A stretch of 64,000 nt of DNA from Phenylobacterium sp. (GTDB lineage: Bacteria; Pseudomonadota; Alphaproteobacteria; Caulobacterales; Caulobacteraceae): NCBI RefSeq assembly GCF_019636135.1, contig NZ_JAHBYD010000019.1, positions 39,730-103,729 of the forward strand, read 5' to 3'. Below the pieces are notes generated by a model. The model made no database searches and had not been told where the DNA came from. It saw only the letters and a list, made by a program, of their open reading frames with translations. Below, piece by piece: positions 9,333-17,638 of the stretch (its first letter is position 1; each line of letters begins with the position of its first letter). Position numbers and translations under genes: made by a program.

Positions 9333-9818
9333 TCAGGGGGCGAAGGACGAGCGGCCCTGGATGCCCCAGCGGCCGTCCAGCCGCGTCACGATATAGATGG
9401 AATCGAAGCCGCCGATCAGGCTGTTGTCCTTGCGGTAGCGGCTGAAGCGCGTGTCGATGTGAACCTTGTCGGCGCCGGCGTGGATCACGTCGCGGCGGTC
9501 CCAGGCCGAGTGGTCCCAGTCGGTCAGCGCGCCGCGGCCGAACATCTCGGGCTTGTGGTAGCCGGGGTTGATGATCGTCACCGTCCCGGACGCGAAGCGC
9601 ACGTGCGGGAAGTTGAAGGTGGCCTCGAAGGCCTGCAGGTCGCGGGCGTTGAAGGCCTTCATGAAGGCGTCGAGCCTGTCCTGCGCGGCCGCGATCTCGG
9701 CGGCGAACTTCGCGTGCTTCTGCGGCACGGGCGGAGCGGCGATCGACTGCCCCAGCGCGGGCGTGGCGGCCGCGGCGGCGGCGCCCGCGGCCAGGATGGC
9801 GTCTCGGCGGTTGACCAT
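9333..9818 (-). CDS. Small secreted NTF2/SnoaL-like protein
   Basis: A 161-residue protein. The leader MVNRRDAILAAGAAAAAATPALGQ looks Sec/Tat-type. The mature part begins with a helix (AEIAAAQDRLDAFMKAFNARDLQAFEATFNFPHVRF), and continues with strands ending in FDSIYIVTRLDGRWGIQGRSSF, as in the NTF2-like cone fold. Families with this fold include SnoaL-type enzymes and ketosteroid-isomerase relatives. No catalytic residue can be named. The ATG at 9818 is preceded by AGGAAG at good spacing. An ATG at 9833 is possible but has a weaker site. The gene starts about 18 bp after the TetR gene stop, so they form an operon. Confidence 0.65.
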   Translation of the reverse strand: MVNRRDAILAAGAAAAAATPALGQSIAAPPVPQKHAKFAAEIAAAQDRLDAFMKAFNARDLQAFEATFNFPHVRFASGTVTIINPGYHKPEMFGRGALTDWDHSAWDRRDVIHAGADKVHIDTRFSRYRKDNSLIGGFDSIYIVTRLDGRWGIQGRSSFAP

Positions 9819-9835
9819 CGGTGTCTTCCTCATGC

Positions 9836-10513
9836 TCACGGCAACAAACCCTCGGTGTCGAACGGCCACTCCTGCTCAGGCGAATCCAGGTTCAGGAGTT
9901 CGGCGGCGTTGTGGCGCCAGGCGCGGATCATCTGGCCGTGCCCGTGCAGGAACTGCTCGTCCTTGTCGGGATCGCCGCGCTCGACCCAGTAGGCCAGGCA
10001 GTCGTTGCAGTAGGAGATCATCGGCTCAAGCGACACGTCCAGCATGGCCGGACGCTCGGATCGCGGCGGCGGGCGTTCCGGATACCAGAGCAGGCCCCGC
10101 AGGCGCCCGGCCACGCGGCTGCGCACCGCCTCATAGGCCGCCCGGTAGGCGGGGTGCTGGTTGCCGTGCCGGACCAGCAGGATGTAGCCGTCCTCGAACG
10201 AGCGGGCCGCCTCGAGGGACTTGCGCATGCCGCCGCCGTAGCCCGTCCACGGCTTGTCGTCCTGCGCCTTCAGCCGCCGCACGGTCTCGGCGAAGATCGC
10301 CTGGATCAGGGCGTCCTTCGAGGGGAAGCGGCGATAGAGCACCACCTTGGTCACGCCCGCCGCCGCGGCGACCTGCTCCATCGTGGCGCGGCCCAGGCCG
10401 TGCCGGCGGAAGACCGCGGCGGCCACGCGCATGAAGTGCTCGCGGCGTTCGGCCTCGCGCTCGGTGCGCGGTCCTGCGATCTCGTCGTTGGCGGCGATGT
10501 ATGGCTTCTGCAT
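9836..10513 (-). CDS. TetR/AcrR-family transcriptional regulator
   Basis: A 225-residue one-component regulator. The N-terminal helix-turn-helix is clear: RVAAAVFRRHGLGRATMEQVAAAAGVTKVVLYRRFPSKDALIQAIF. The C-terminal domain is helical and has no recognised ligand motif. The ATG at 10513 follows GAGGG. A GTG at 10531 would add six residues. It is followed almost directly by the NTF2-like protein gene, which is the simplest candidate for a co-regulated partner. The sulfatase gene upstream is on the same strand but 137 bp away. Confidence 0.88.
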   Translation of the reverse strand: MQKPYIAANDEIAGPRTEREAERREHFMRVAAAVFRRHGLGRATMEQVAAAAGVTKVVLYRRFPSKDALIQAIFAETVRRLKAQDDKPWTGYGGGMRKSLEAARSFEDGYILLVRHGNQHPAYRAAYEAVRSRVAGRLRGLLWYPERPPPRSERPAMLDVSLEPMISYCNDCLAYWVERGDPDKDEQFLHGHGQMIRAWRHNAAELLNLDSPEQEWPFDTEGLLP

Positions 10514-10650
10514 CCACGGGAACCCTCGCACAGAGCGCGCCGGCCCGCCACGCCATCCCCGGATAGCCGCAAGCTATGCTGGCATCGCCGCGCCGGGAGC
10601 CCGCGCCAGGTCCCGCGGCCAGGCCGCGGGACGACGGGAGGACGCGCGCC

Positions 10651-12189
10651 TCAGTCGTAGATCTTCAGCAGTTGCCCGTCCTGGCGGCGCACCGACTGGC
10701 GCATGCTGGTCCACTGCGGCGCGACGTTGGCCTTGTCCCAGGCGGCGAGCTTGGCCTTCAGGCGCGCCACCACCTGCGGATTCGCCGCGGCGACGTTGGT
10801 CAGCTCGCGCGGGTCCTTCGCCAGGTCGTAGAGCATCACGTGCTGGCCGTGCGGCGAGATCACCGCGTGCGTGCCGTCGGGCGTGACGCCGGCCTCCTGG
10901 CTCGCGTCCTCGGACGGGTCGGCGATGTTGGCGACCCACATCTTCCAGTCGCCGTCGCGGATCGCGAAGTTGGGGCCCGCGCGCCAGTAGACCGTGGGGT
11001 TCGGGATCCTGCCGTCCGCGTCCTTGAGGTACGGCATCAGGCTCACCCCGTCCGTGCCCTTGGGCAGCTTCGCCCCCGCGAGCGCCGCGGCCGTGGGGAC
11101 CAGGTCGAGGGTCGAGACCATGCGGTTGTCGACGCGGCCGCCCGCGATGGCGCCCGGCCAGGTCACGATGTAGGGCACCCGCACGCCGCCCTCCAGGTGC
11201 GTGCCCTTGAAGCCGCTCAGCGGCGCGTTGGAGCAGGCGCCCTGGATGTAGCTCGCGCAGCCGTTGTCGGAGAGGAAGACGATCAGCGTGTTGCGGTCGA
11301 TACCCTCGGCCTTCAGCTTGGCGCGGACCGCGCCCACGCCGTCGTCCACGGCCGAGACCATGGCCGCGTAGACGCGCTGGCCCTTGTCGGGCACGTCCCT
11401 GTAGCGGTCGACGTACTTCTTCGTGGCCTGCAGCGGCGTGTGCGGGGCGTTGTAGGCGAGGTACAGGAAGAACGGCTTGTCCTTGTTGGCGCCGATGAAG
11501 CGGACGGCTTCGTCCGTGAAGGCGTCGGTGAGGTATTCCTTGACCTGGACGACGTCGCGGCCGCGCTGGATCGGCGCCTTTTCGCGGACGAAGGCCATGC
11601 GCTGGTCCTCGGTGGCGCCGGGGCCCAGCGGGTCCTGGACCGTCGTGCGGTACGAGCCTTCCGAGCCCTTCGGCGTGTGGCTCTCGTCGCCGGGCTGCAT
11701 CTCGGTCATGAAGGCGGTGGCGCCGGCGGTCGTGCCGAAGAACTCGTCGAAGCCGCGGTCCAGGGGCTGGTAGCCGTCCGCCGCGCCCAGGTGCCACTTG
11801 CCGACCATGCCGGTGCGGTAGCCCGCCGACTTCATGATCTGGCCGATGAACGCCTCGCCGCGCGAGACGCCGCCCGTGCGGTCGCGGCCCACCGGATTGA
11901 ACTCCCAGCCGAAGCGCTGCTGGTAGCGGCCGGTCAGGATCGCCGCCCGCGACGGGGAGCAGACCGGGTGGGTCACGTAGCCCTGGGTGAAGCGCACGCC
12001 GTCGGCCGCCAGCGCGTCGATGTTCGGCGTCTTCACGATCTTCGAGCCGTAGACGGCGGTGTCGCCGTAGCCGAGGTCGTCGGCCAGGATCACGATGACG
12101 TTCGGCTTCGGGGCCGGCGCGGCCGCCGCGGCGTGCGGGGCGAGGCCGACCGTGGCGGCGGCGAGCGTGATCAGGGCGGCGCGCTTCAT
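10651..12189 (-). CDS. Exported sulfatase (S1 family, Cys type)
   Basis: A 512-residue arylsulfatase-like enzyme that cleaves sulfate esters, probably in the periplasm. A signal peptide (MKRAALITLAAATVGLAPHA) is followed by PNVIVILADDLGYGD with metal-binding Asp37-Asp38. The signature Cys77-Ser-Pro-Ser-Arg81 is the C-x-P-x-R motif whose Cys is oxidised to formylglycine. Also visible are GKWHLG and a second metal motif, LSDNG. The ATG at 12189 has GAGGAG 6 bp upstream. The Cys form needs a formylglycine-generating enzyme, and one is encoded at 25583-26542. The LysR gene is divergent, 89 bp away, and is the probable regulator. The substrate (sulfated glycan or aryl sulfate) cannot be read. Confidence 0.93.
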   Translation of the reverse strand: MKRAALITLAAATVGLAPHAAAAAPAPKPNVIVILADDLGYGDTAVYGSKIVKTPNIDALAADGVRFTQGYVTHPVCSPSRAAILTGRYQQRFGWEFNPVGRDRTGGVSRGEAFIGQIMKSAGYRTGMVGKWHLGAADGYQPLDRGFDEFFGTTAGATAFMTEMQPGDESHTPKGSEGSYRTTVQDPLGPGATEDQRMAFVREKAPIQRGRDVVQVKEYLTDAFTDEAVRFIGANKDKPFFLYLAYNAPHTPLQATKKYVDRYRDVPDKGQRVYAAMVSAVDDGVGAVRAKLKAEGIDRNTLIVFLSDNGCASYIQGACSNAPLSGFKGTHLEGGVRVPYIVTWPGAIAGGRVDNRMVSTLDLVPTAAALAGAKLPKGTDGVSLMPYLKDADGRIPNPTVYWRAGPNFAIRDGDWKMWVANIADPSEDASQEAGVTPDGTHAVISPHGQHVMLYDLAKDPRELTNVAAANPQVVARLKAKLAAWDKANVAPQWTSMRQSVRRQDGQLLKIYD

Positions 12190-12278
12190 GGGGAACTCCT
12201 CACTGTCGGCGCCGACGCTAGCGGCAAGCGGCGCAATCATCTGCACAGGCGGCAGGCACAGTGCTATAGCCGCGGGGC

Positions 12279-13187
12279 ATGGAGCTGCGTCACCTCGAAC
12301 AGATTCTCGAAATCTGCCGCGCCGGCGGGTTTTCCGGAGCCGCGCGCAAGCTGCAGATCTCGCAGCCGACGCTGTCGAAGAGCATCGCGCGGCTGGAGGC
12401 GCAGCTCTCGCTGAAGCTGTTCGAGCGCTCGAACGGCGCGGCGCGGCCCACCGCCTACGGCGCCTTCGTCGCCCAGCGGGCCGAGGCCCTGCTGCAGGGC
12501 GTCTCCGCCCTCTCCCGCGACCTGGAGCAGCTTGCGCGCGGCGAGGAAGGCAAGATCCGCATCGCCGTCGGCCCCGCCTCGCGCCTGAAGCCGCTGCCAG
12601 AACTCCTGCGCCGCATCGCCGTGCGCTTCCCGAAGCTGCACGTGGAGACGATCCAGGAGACCGGGCCGGGCGTGATGACCACCCTGCAGGACGGTCGCGT
12701 CGACATCGCGTTCGGCTACTCCGAGCACGCCGCCCGCTACGGCGACCTGATCCGCAAGAAGATGTTCGAGGACCAGGTCATCATGGTGGCGCGGCCGGGC
12801 CACCCGGCGCTGGCGCTCCGGGACGGGGGTCCGCGGGACGTCCTGCGCCACCCCTGCGCCATTCCGAACGTGCTGCCCGGGATCGTGCAGTGGGGCGGCG
12901 AGCTCTCGAGGGAGGAGGCCGAGAACCTGCGCGCCTTCTCCAGCGACGACTACGCCCTGATCATCCAGCGCGCCCTCGACACCGACACCATCGCGATCGG
13001 CGCGGCGTTCCTGTTCGACCGTGAGATCGCCGCCGGCCGCCTGCAGCGGATCTCCTGCACGCTCGACATGCCCTACGCCTGCTGGATGCTGACCACGGCC
13101 GAACGGTGGCGCTCGCCGCTGGTGAAGGCCATGGCCGAGCTCTCCAAGGCCGCTGTCACCGAAAGGCCGGCGACGGCCGCCGCCTGA
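12279..13187 (+). CDS. LysR-family transcriptional regulator (sulfatase-linked)
   Basis: A 302-residue LysR regulator. The N-terminal winged helix reads MELRHLEQILEICRAGGFSG and then AARKLQISQPTLSKSIARLE. The C-terminal effector domain holds GPASRLKPL, ARPGHPALALR and YACWMLTT. It is divergent from the sulfatase gene with an 89-bp shared upstream region, the classic LysR layout. The same conserved blocks occur in the LysR protein at 28528-29517, so the two form a paralogous pair. The inducer is unknown. Confidence 0.92.
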   Translation: MELRHLEQILEICRAGGFSGAARKLQISQPTLSKSIARLEAQLSLKLFERSNGAARPTAYGAFVAQRAEALLQGVSALSRDLEQLARGEEGKIRIAVGPASRLKPLPELLRRIAVRFPKLHVETIQETGPGVMTTLQDGRVDIAFGYSEHAARYGDLIRKKMFEDQVIMVARPGHPALALRDGGPRDVLRHPCAIPNVLPGIVQWGGELSREEAENLRAFSSDDYALIIQRALDTDTIAIGAAFLFDREIAAGRLQRISCTLDMPYACWMLTTAERWRSPLVKAMAELSKAAVTERPATAAA

Positions 13188-13262
13188 TAGCTGGCGGCTA
13201 TGATGTAGACATGGCGCCCGAAACTAGTGACACTGTTCATGTCACTTTATCGAGGACCCGCC

Positions 13263-14264
13263 ATGCTCCGCCTGTTCGCCGCCCTTCTGGCCCTCGCCCT
13301 CGCCCTGCCCGCCGCCGCGCAGGCGCAGGCTTTCGACGGCCTCAGGGTGATCTTCTGCGGCACGTCGGGACCGCTGCCGATCCGCGACCGCGCCAAGCCC
13401 TGCACGGCGGTCCAGGCCGGCGGCGCGCTCTATCTCGTCGACGTCGGGCCGGAGTCCACCGAGAACCTGATGACCTGGCGCGTGCCGCTGGCCACGGTGA
13501 AGGCGGTGTTCATCACCCACCTGCACTCCGACCACATCGGCGACCTGGGCGAGATGAACATGCAGAGCTGGGTGGCGGGTCGCGCGCAGGCGCTGCCGCT
13601 CATCGGCCCCAGCGGGGTCGACAAGCTCGCCAAGGGCTTCAACCTCGCCTACGAGAACGACCACGTCTTCCGCCGCGACCACCACGAGCGGGGCGAGTTC
13701 AGGTTCCCGATCGCGGCGGGCCTGCTGGCGCCGAAGGTGATCTCGATCCCGAAGCCGGACGGCGTGGCCGTCGCCTGGAAGGACGGCGACCTGACCGTCA
13801 CCGCCATCCGCGTCGCGCACGATCCGGTCACTCCGGCCTTCGCCTACCGCTTCGACTACAAGGGCCGCTCGGTGGTCATCAGCGGCGACACCCGCAAGTG
13901 GCCGCCGCTGGCCGAGGCCGCGAAGGGCGCCGACGTGCTGATCCACGAGGCCCAGAGCAACGCGCTCATGCAGACGCTGTCGAAGGCGCTGACCGGCATG
14001 GGCAACGCACGCCAGGGCTCGATGATGGCCGACACCACGACCTATCACACCGAGCCGGTGGAGGCCGCCGACCTCGCCCGCGCGGCGGGCGTGAAGGCGC
14101 TGGTGCTGACCCACCTCACCCAGGCGGGCCTGCCGCTGTTCAACGCCGAGGCCTTCACGCGCGGGATGGACGACGGCGGCAAGCTGGACTGGCGGCTGGC
14201 CAAGGACGGCATGACCATCGAGCTGCCGGCGGGCGGCGACGCGGTGACGTTCGGCTCGTACTGA
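13263..14264 (+). CDS. Secreted metallo-beta-lactamase-fold hydrolase
   Basis: A 333-residue protein with a signal peptide (MLRLFAALLALALALPAAAQ) and an MBL-fold domain. The zinc motif HLHSDH is at 86-91 (H86, H88, D90, H91) after VKAVFIT, a metal-binding Asp lies in VISGDTRKW, and a late His lies in ALVLTHLTQAG. The pattern fits the RNase Z / arylsulfatase-like MBL group, which includes alkylsulfatase-like and phosphodiesterase members. Export makes tRNA processing unlikely. The ATG at 13263 has GAGGA 6 bp upstream and is preferred over upstream starts that would spoil the leader. Its place beside a sulfatase hints at sulfur metabolism, but that is inference only. Confidence 0.82.
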   Translation: MLRLFAALLALALALPAAAQAQAFDGLRVIFCGTSGPLPIRDRAKPCTAVQAGGALYLVDVGPESTENLMTWRVPLATVKAVFITHLHSDHIGDLGEMNMQSWVAGRAQALPLIGPSGVDKLAKGFNLAYENDHVFRRDHHERGEFRFPIAAGLLAPKVISIPKPDGVAVAWKDGDLTVTAIRVAHDPVTPAFAYRFDYKGRSVVISGDTRKWPPLAEAAKGADVLIHEAQSNALMQTLSKALTGMGNARQGSMMADTTTYHTEPVEAADLARAAGVKALVLTHLTQAGLPLFNAEAFTRGMDDGGKLDWRLAKDGMTIELPAGGDAVTFGSY

Positions 14265-14276
14265 TCGCGCGATTGT

Positions 14277-14299
14277 GGCGGCGCCGACATTGCGCCGCC
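14277..14299 (+). terminator. GC-rich terminator-like hairpin
   Basis: Perfect 8-bp arms GGCGGCGC and GCGCCGCC around a 7-nt loop, 13 bp after the MBL-hydrolase stop codon. The T-run is poor (GCTTTGG follows), so it may act with Rho or stabilise the 3' end. Confidence 0.5.
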
Positions 14300-14345
14300 G
14301 CTTTGGCCGTGGAAGCTGGGGCCCTTGGTCGTCGGGGACTTCGGC

Positions 14346-15098
14346 ATGAGCGTCGCGCGCAGCATCGGCATCGCAGGCCTCGCCCTGCTGCTCACCGCCT
14401 GCATGGGCGGAGGCGGCGGCGGGCCGCCGGGACGCCATGGCGGGCCGCCGCCGGGCTTCGGCGACGACGACGAGGACGCCGGGCCGCCGCGACCCCGCGC
14501 CCAGCTCTTCCTCAGCCCCTCCGGCCAGCCGTTCCGCGCCGCGCCGGGCCAGCCCTATCCGTCCGCGGCCTGGTTCGCCGCCGCCGACGCCGACCACGAC
14601 GGCAAGCTCACCCGCGCCGAGTTCCGCGCCGACGCCGACGCCTGGTTCAAGGTCCTGGACGCCGACAACGACGGCGTCGTCGGCATGCCCGAGGTCACCC
14701 GCTGGGAAGAGGAGCTCGTGCCGGAGATCGCGCGCATCGCCTCGGGCGGCGGGACGGGCATGCGCGGGGGCCGGGGCATGGGCCGCGGCGGCATGCCCGG
14801 CATGGGCGGCGCGCTGGGCCGCAACGAGCTGAACAGCCGGGCCCTGGGCGCGGCCGCCTTCAGCCTCATCAACGAGCCGCACCCGATCCGCGGTGCGGAC
14901 ACCGACCTGGACTACCGGGTCACCCGCGCCGAGTGGCGCGCCGCCGCCGACCGCCGCTTCGCGATCCTCGACCCCGACGGCGACGGCGTGGTCCTGGCCA
15001 CGGACCTGAAGCGCACGCCGGTGCAGTTCGCCCAGGAGCAGGGCGGCCCGCGCTCCGGGCTCCGCCGCGAGTCGGTGGGCCCGGGCCAGCGTCGCTAG
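14346..15098 (+). CDS. EF-hand-containing lipoprotein
   Basis: A 250-residue predicted lipoprotein. The lipobox LLTAC ends at Cys19 after MSVARSIGIAGLA. A Gly/Pro-rich linker follows, then two pairs of calcium-binding loops: DADHDGKLTRAEF and DADNDGVVGMPEV, then DTDLDYRVTRAEW and DPDGDGVVLATDL. The third loop has Tyr at a position normally Gly and may be weak. A Gly/Met/Arg-rich segment separates the pairs. Such proteins are thought to bind calcium at the cell envelope. No partner is obvious. The gene stands alone between the MBL hydrolase and the hemerythrin-like gene. Confidence 0.8.
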   Translation: MSVARSIGIAGLALLLTACMGGGGGGPPGRHGGPPPGFGDDDEDAGPPRPRAQLFLSPSGQPFRAAPGQPYPSAAWFAAADADHDGKLTRAEFRADADAWFKVLDADNDGVVGMPEVTRWEEELVPEIARIASGGGTGMRGGRGMGRGGMPGMGGALGRNELNSRALGAAAFSLINEPHPIRGADTDLDYRVTRAEWRAAADRRFAILDPDGDGVVLATDLKRTPVQFAQEQGGPRSGLRRESVGPGQRR

Positions 15099-15202
15099 GC
15101 CGGCGCGCGCCGCACGGTCCCCGCGGAACCTTTGGCGGCGTCCCGCGTAGCTGCGATGAAGCCGCTCGCGTCATGCCGCGGCGAAGCCGCCAGGGAGCGA
15201 GC

Positions 15203-15817
15203 ATGTCTGTTCGATCGGTCACGCAGGCCGCGCCGAAAGGCGCGCGGGACGCCAAGGCGGGCGCCATCGCCAAGGCGAAGGCGGTCGCGCCCGACCTGCC
15301 CGCGCGGATCGGCAGCACGCCGAAGACCACGTTCCGCGGCGACGCCGACGTGTTCGGCCGGCTGGTCGAGGACCACGACCGGCATCGCGCCCTGCTGGCG
15401 ATGATCGAGGAGACGCACGGCAGGTCGGACGACCGCGTGCGGCTGTTCGAGGAGCTGACCTACGAGCTGAAGGGCCATGCGGCGGCCGAGGAGCAGGCGC
15501 TGTGGTCGACCGTCCTGCGCGACCCCGAGACGACGGACGACGCGCGCCATGCCGTGGCCGAGCACAAGCAGATCGACGAGATGCTGGCCGACCTGGCCGC
15601 GCGCGACATGGCCTCGCCCGGCTGGCTGCGCCGGTTCGCGGGCCTCAAGGAGAAGTACCTGCACCACATCCGCGAGGAGGAGCAGGAGCAGTTCGTGGCC
15701 GCCGCCAAACGCCTGACCGACGCCGACCTGCGCCACATGCGCCGCGTCTTCGAGGGCCGCAAGAAGGCCGAGAAGGCGGCGGCGACGGTCGAGAAGAAGA
15801 TCCGGCTGAAGCACTAG
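15203..15817 (+). CDS. Hemerythrin HHE domain protein
   Basis: A 204-residue cytosolic protein. A basic Ala/Lys-rich tail (1-45) precedes a four-helix HHE domain. Candidate di-iron ligands are His58 and His61 in VEDHDRHRALL, His92 and Glu96 in KGHAAAEEQALW, His121 in AEHKQID, and His155 with Glu159 in YLHHIREEEQEQF. Such proteins bind O2, NO or iron, and several respond to stress. The basic N-terminal extension, with its repeated Lys/Ala, could bind DNA or an acidic surface, which is speculation. The ATG has AGGGAG 5 bp upstream. The domain call is firm, the role is not. Confidence 0.85.
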   Translation: MSVRSVTQAAPKGARDAKAGAIAKAKAVAPDLPARIGSTPKTTFRGDADVFGRLVEDHDRHRALLAMIEETHGRSDDRVRLFEELTYELKGHAAAEEQALWSTVLRDPETTDDARHAVAEHKQIDEMLADLAARDMASPGWLRRFAGLKEKYLHHIREEEQEQFVAAAKRLTDADLRHMRRVFEGRKKAEKAAATVEKKIRLKH

Positions 15818-15840
15818 GCGGCGGCGGGCGCGCACGCCCT

Positions 15841-16061
15841 TCACCTCCCCCGTCGCGGCAGCGATGGCGGGAGGGGGACCGCCCGCCGAGCGCAGCGGAG
15901 AGCGGGTGGTGGAGGGGGCGAGCTTCAGGCTCGGCGGATGGATCGGCTGTAGCGAGCTCGACGGATGGGGCTCGCCCCCTCCACCACTCGCTCTACGCCC
16001 GGCAGGCCGGGCTCGGCGAGCGGTCCCCCTCCCGCCACTGCTGCTGCAGTGGGGGAGGTGA
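15841..16061. repeat. Long intergenic inverted repeat (CACCTCCCCC type)
   Basis: The outer arms at 15841-15881 and 16021-16061 are imperfect reverse complements over about 41 bp (TCACCTCCCCC ... GGCGGGAGGGGGACCG). A second inner pair pairs GGTGGAGGGGGCGAGC near 15909 with GCTCGCCCCCTCCACC near 15969. It fills almost the whole space between two convergent genes, hemerythrin and hutF. No gene is seen in it. It looks like a REP/mobile intergenic palindrome. Confidence 0.8.
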
Positions 16062-16065
16062 GGCG

Positions 16066-17421
16066 TCAGGCCAGCAGCTTCCTCAGCACGGCGCGGTAGG
16101 GGGCGGCGATCTCGCGGCGGCGGACGTGGCGGCCGTCGGCGACGACCTGGCGGCCACGGCGCCAGACGGCGGCCACGGCCCTCGCGCCGGCGCCGAAGAT
16201 CCAGGCGTCGAGGATGGCGTCGCCGCGGCGGCCGACGAGGCTCGGGTGGTCGAGGTCCAGCGCGACGATGTCGGCGGGCCGGCCGGGCTGAATCGCGGCC
16301 GCGGGGTCGGCCAGCGCCTGGGCGCCGCCGGCGAGCGCGCGGGCGAAGAGGACGGCGCCGGTGGAGGCGCCTTCGCGGTCGGCCAGGACGTTGCGGGCGC
16401 GCCGCGTGAGGCGCTGGGCGTATTCGAGGGCGCGCAGTTCCTCGGCGGCGTCGATGACGACGTTGGAGTCCGTGCCGACACCGAAGGCGCCGCCGGAGGC
16501 CAGGTAGTCCGCGGCCGGGAAGACGCCGTCGCCGAGGTTGGCCTCGGTGATCGGGCAGAGGCCGGCGACCGCGCCCGCCCTGGCGAGGCCGGCCGTCTCG
16601 TCGGCCGTCAGGTGCGTGGCGTGGATCAGGCACCAGCGGGCGTCGAGACCGCGGTCGAGGAGCCACTCCACCGGGCGGCGGCCCGACCAGGCCACGCAGT
16701 CGTCGACCTCCTTCACCTGCTCGGCGGCGTGGATGTGGACGGGGCCGCCGGTCATGGCGGTGACGGCGGCCAGTTCGTCGGGGGTGACGGCGCGCAGGCT
16801 GTGCGGGGCGACGCCGATGCGGCCGTCGGGCAGGCGCCCGGCGATGGCGGCGCTCGCCTCCAGCAGCCGGCCGAAGCCGTCCACGTCGCAGACGAAGCGG
16901 CGCTGGCCCGGCAGCGGCGGCGCCCCGCCGAAGGTGGCGTGGGCATAGAACACCGGCAGCAGGGTGAGCGCCGCGCCGGTCTCTTCGGCCGCGGCGGCGA
17001 TGGCGGCGGCCATCTCGGCGCGGGCGGCGTAGGCGGCGCCGTCGGGGGCGTGGTGCAGGTAGTGGAACTCGCCGACGCGGGTGAAGCCGCTCTCCAGCAT
17101 CTCGGCGTAGGCCTGGGCGGCGATGACGCGGACGTCGTCGGGGGTGAGCCGGTCGAGAAACCGGTACATCCACGCGCGCCAGGTCCAGAAGTCGTCGGCC
17201 GCCGGGCCGCGGGTCTCGGTGAGGCCGGCCATGGCGCGCTGGAAGGCGTGGCTGTGCAGGTTGGCGAGGCCGGGGACGGCGCAGGCGTGGCGGGCGTCGG
17301 CGGGCCGGGGGTCGACGTCGGGCTGGACGGTGGTGATCACGCCATCGGCGTCGATGGTGAGCCGCACCCGCTCGGCCCAGCCGGTTGGCAGCAGCGCGTG
17401 TTCGAACCAGAGCGTGGCCAT
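16066..17421 (-). CDS. hutF: Formimidoylglutamate deiminase HutF
   Basis: A 451-residue amidohydrolase. It converts N-formimidoyl-L-glutamate to N-formyl-L-glutamate plus ammonia, step four of the five-step histidine pathway. Metal ligands are visible in LHSHAF (His56, His58), PVHIHAAEQ, CLIHATHLT and VGTDSNV, the order expected for HutF. The ATG at 17421 starts MATLWFEHALLP. An upstream ATG would add eight residues. It is divergent from hutIHGUC, and the shared region holds the HutC operator at 17587-17602. With HutG present and no HutE-type formiminoglutamase seen, this is the HutF/HutG branch that releases formate. Confidence 0.95.
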   Translation of the reverse strand: MATLWFEHALLPTGWAERVRLTIDADGVITTVQPDVDPRPADARHACAVPGLANLHSHAFQRAMAGLTETRGPAADDFWTWRAWMYRFLDRLTPDDVRVIAAQAYAEMLESGFTRVGEFHYLHHAPDGAAYAARAEMAAAIAAAAEETGAALTLLPVFYAHATFGGAPPLPGQRRFVCDVDGFGRLLEASAAIAGRLPDGRIGVAPHSLRAVTPDELAAVTAMTGGPVHIHAAEQVKEVDDCVAWSGRRPVEWLLDRGLDARWCLIHATHLTADETAGLARAGAVAGLCPITEANLGDGVFPAADYLASGGAFGVGTDSNVVIDAAEELRALEYAQRLTRRARNVLADREGASTGAVLFARALAGGAQALADPAAAIQPGRPADIVALDLDHPSLVGRRGDAILDAWIFGAGARAVAAVWRRGRQVVADGRHVRRREIAAPYRAVLRKLLA

Positions 17422-17440
17422 CGGTCGTTCTCTCTCACGC

Positions 17441-17585
17441 CCCAACGTACGTCATCCCGCGACTTGTTCGCGGGACCCATGAGCTCCGTGATGCCGAAAG
17501 GCCCGGATGGCGACGCTGCGGATCACCACGCTCTCCCGTGTTCATGGGTCCCGCGGACAAGCCGCGGGATGACGTATGTGTGGGG
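17441..17585. repeat. Intergenic palindrome (GTCATCCCGCG...GGGACCCATGA type)
   Basis: The left arm, 17441-17482, and the right arm, 17542-17585, are near-perfect reverse complements. The core is GTCATCCCGCG, a GACTTGTTC-type turn and GCGGGACCCATGA. Elements of this look are common between genes in alphaproteobacteria. It sits between hutF and hutI, directly next to the HutC operator, and must be transcribed as leader of hutF. Confidence 0.8.
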
Positions 17586-17586
17586 T

Positions 17587-17602
17587 TAATGTCTAGACAT
17601 TA
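17587..17602. promoter_or_regulatory. Predicted HutC operator
   Basis: A perfect 16-bp palindrome, TAATGTCTAGACATTA, ends 36 bp before the hutI ATG. GntR proteins of the HutC subfamily are known to bind sites with a GTnTAnAC core, and hutC is the last gene of the operon. Repression lifted by urocanate is the expected logic. Confidence 0.8.
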
Positions 17603-17638
17603 TTGATCGCAGCGCCAAGCATCGACTAAAGGGAGTCC

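Noticed and set aside
13106..15817. A 903-codon plus-strand frame ending in the hemerythrin-like protein.
   Set aside because: The upstream part overlaps the MBL-hydrolase and EF-hand genes in another frame. A good ribosome site and ATG at 15203 define the real gene.
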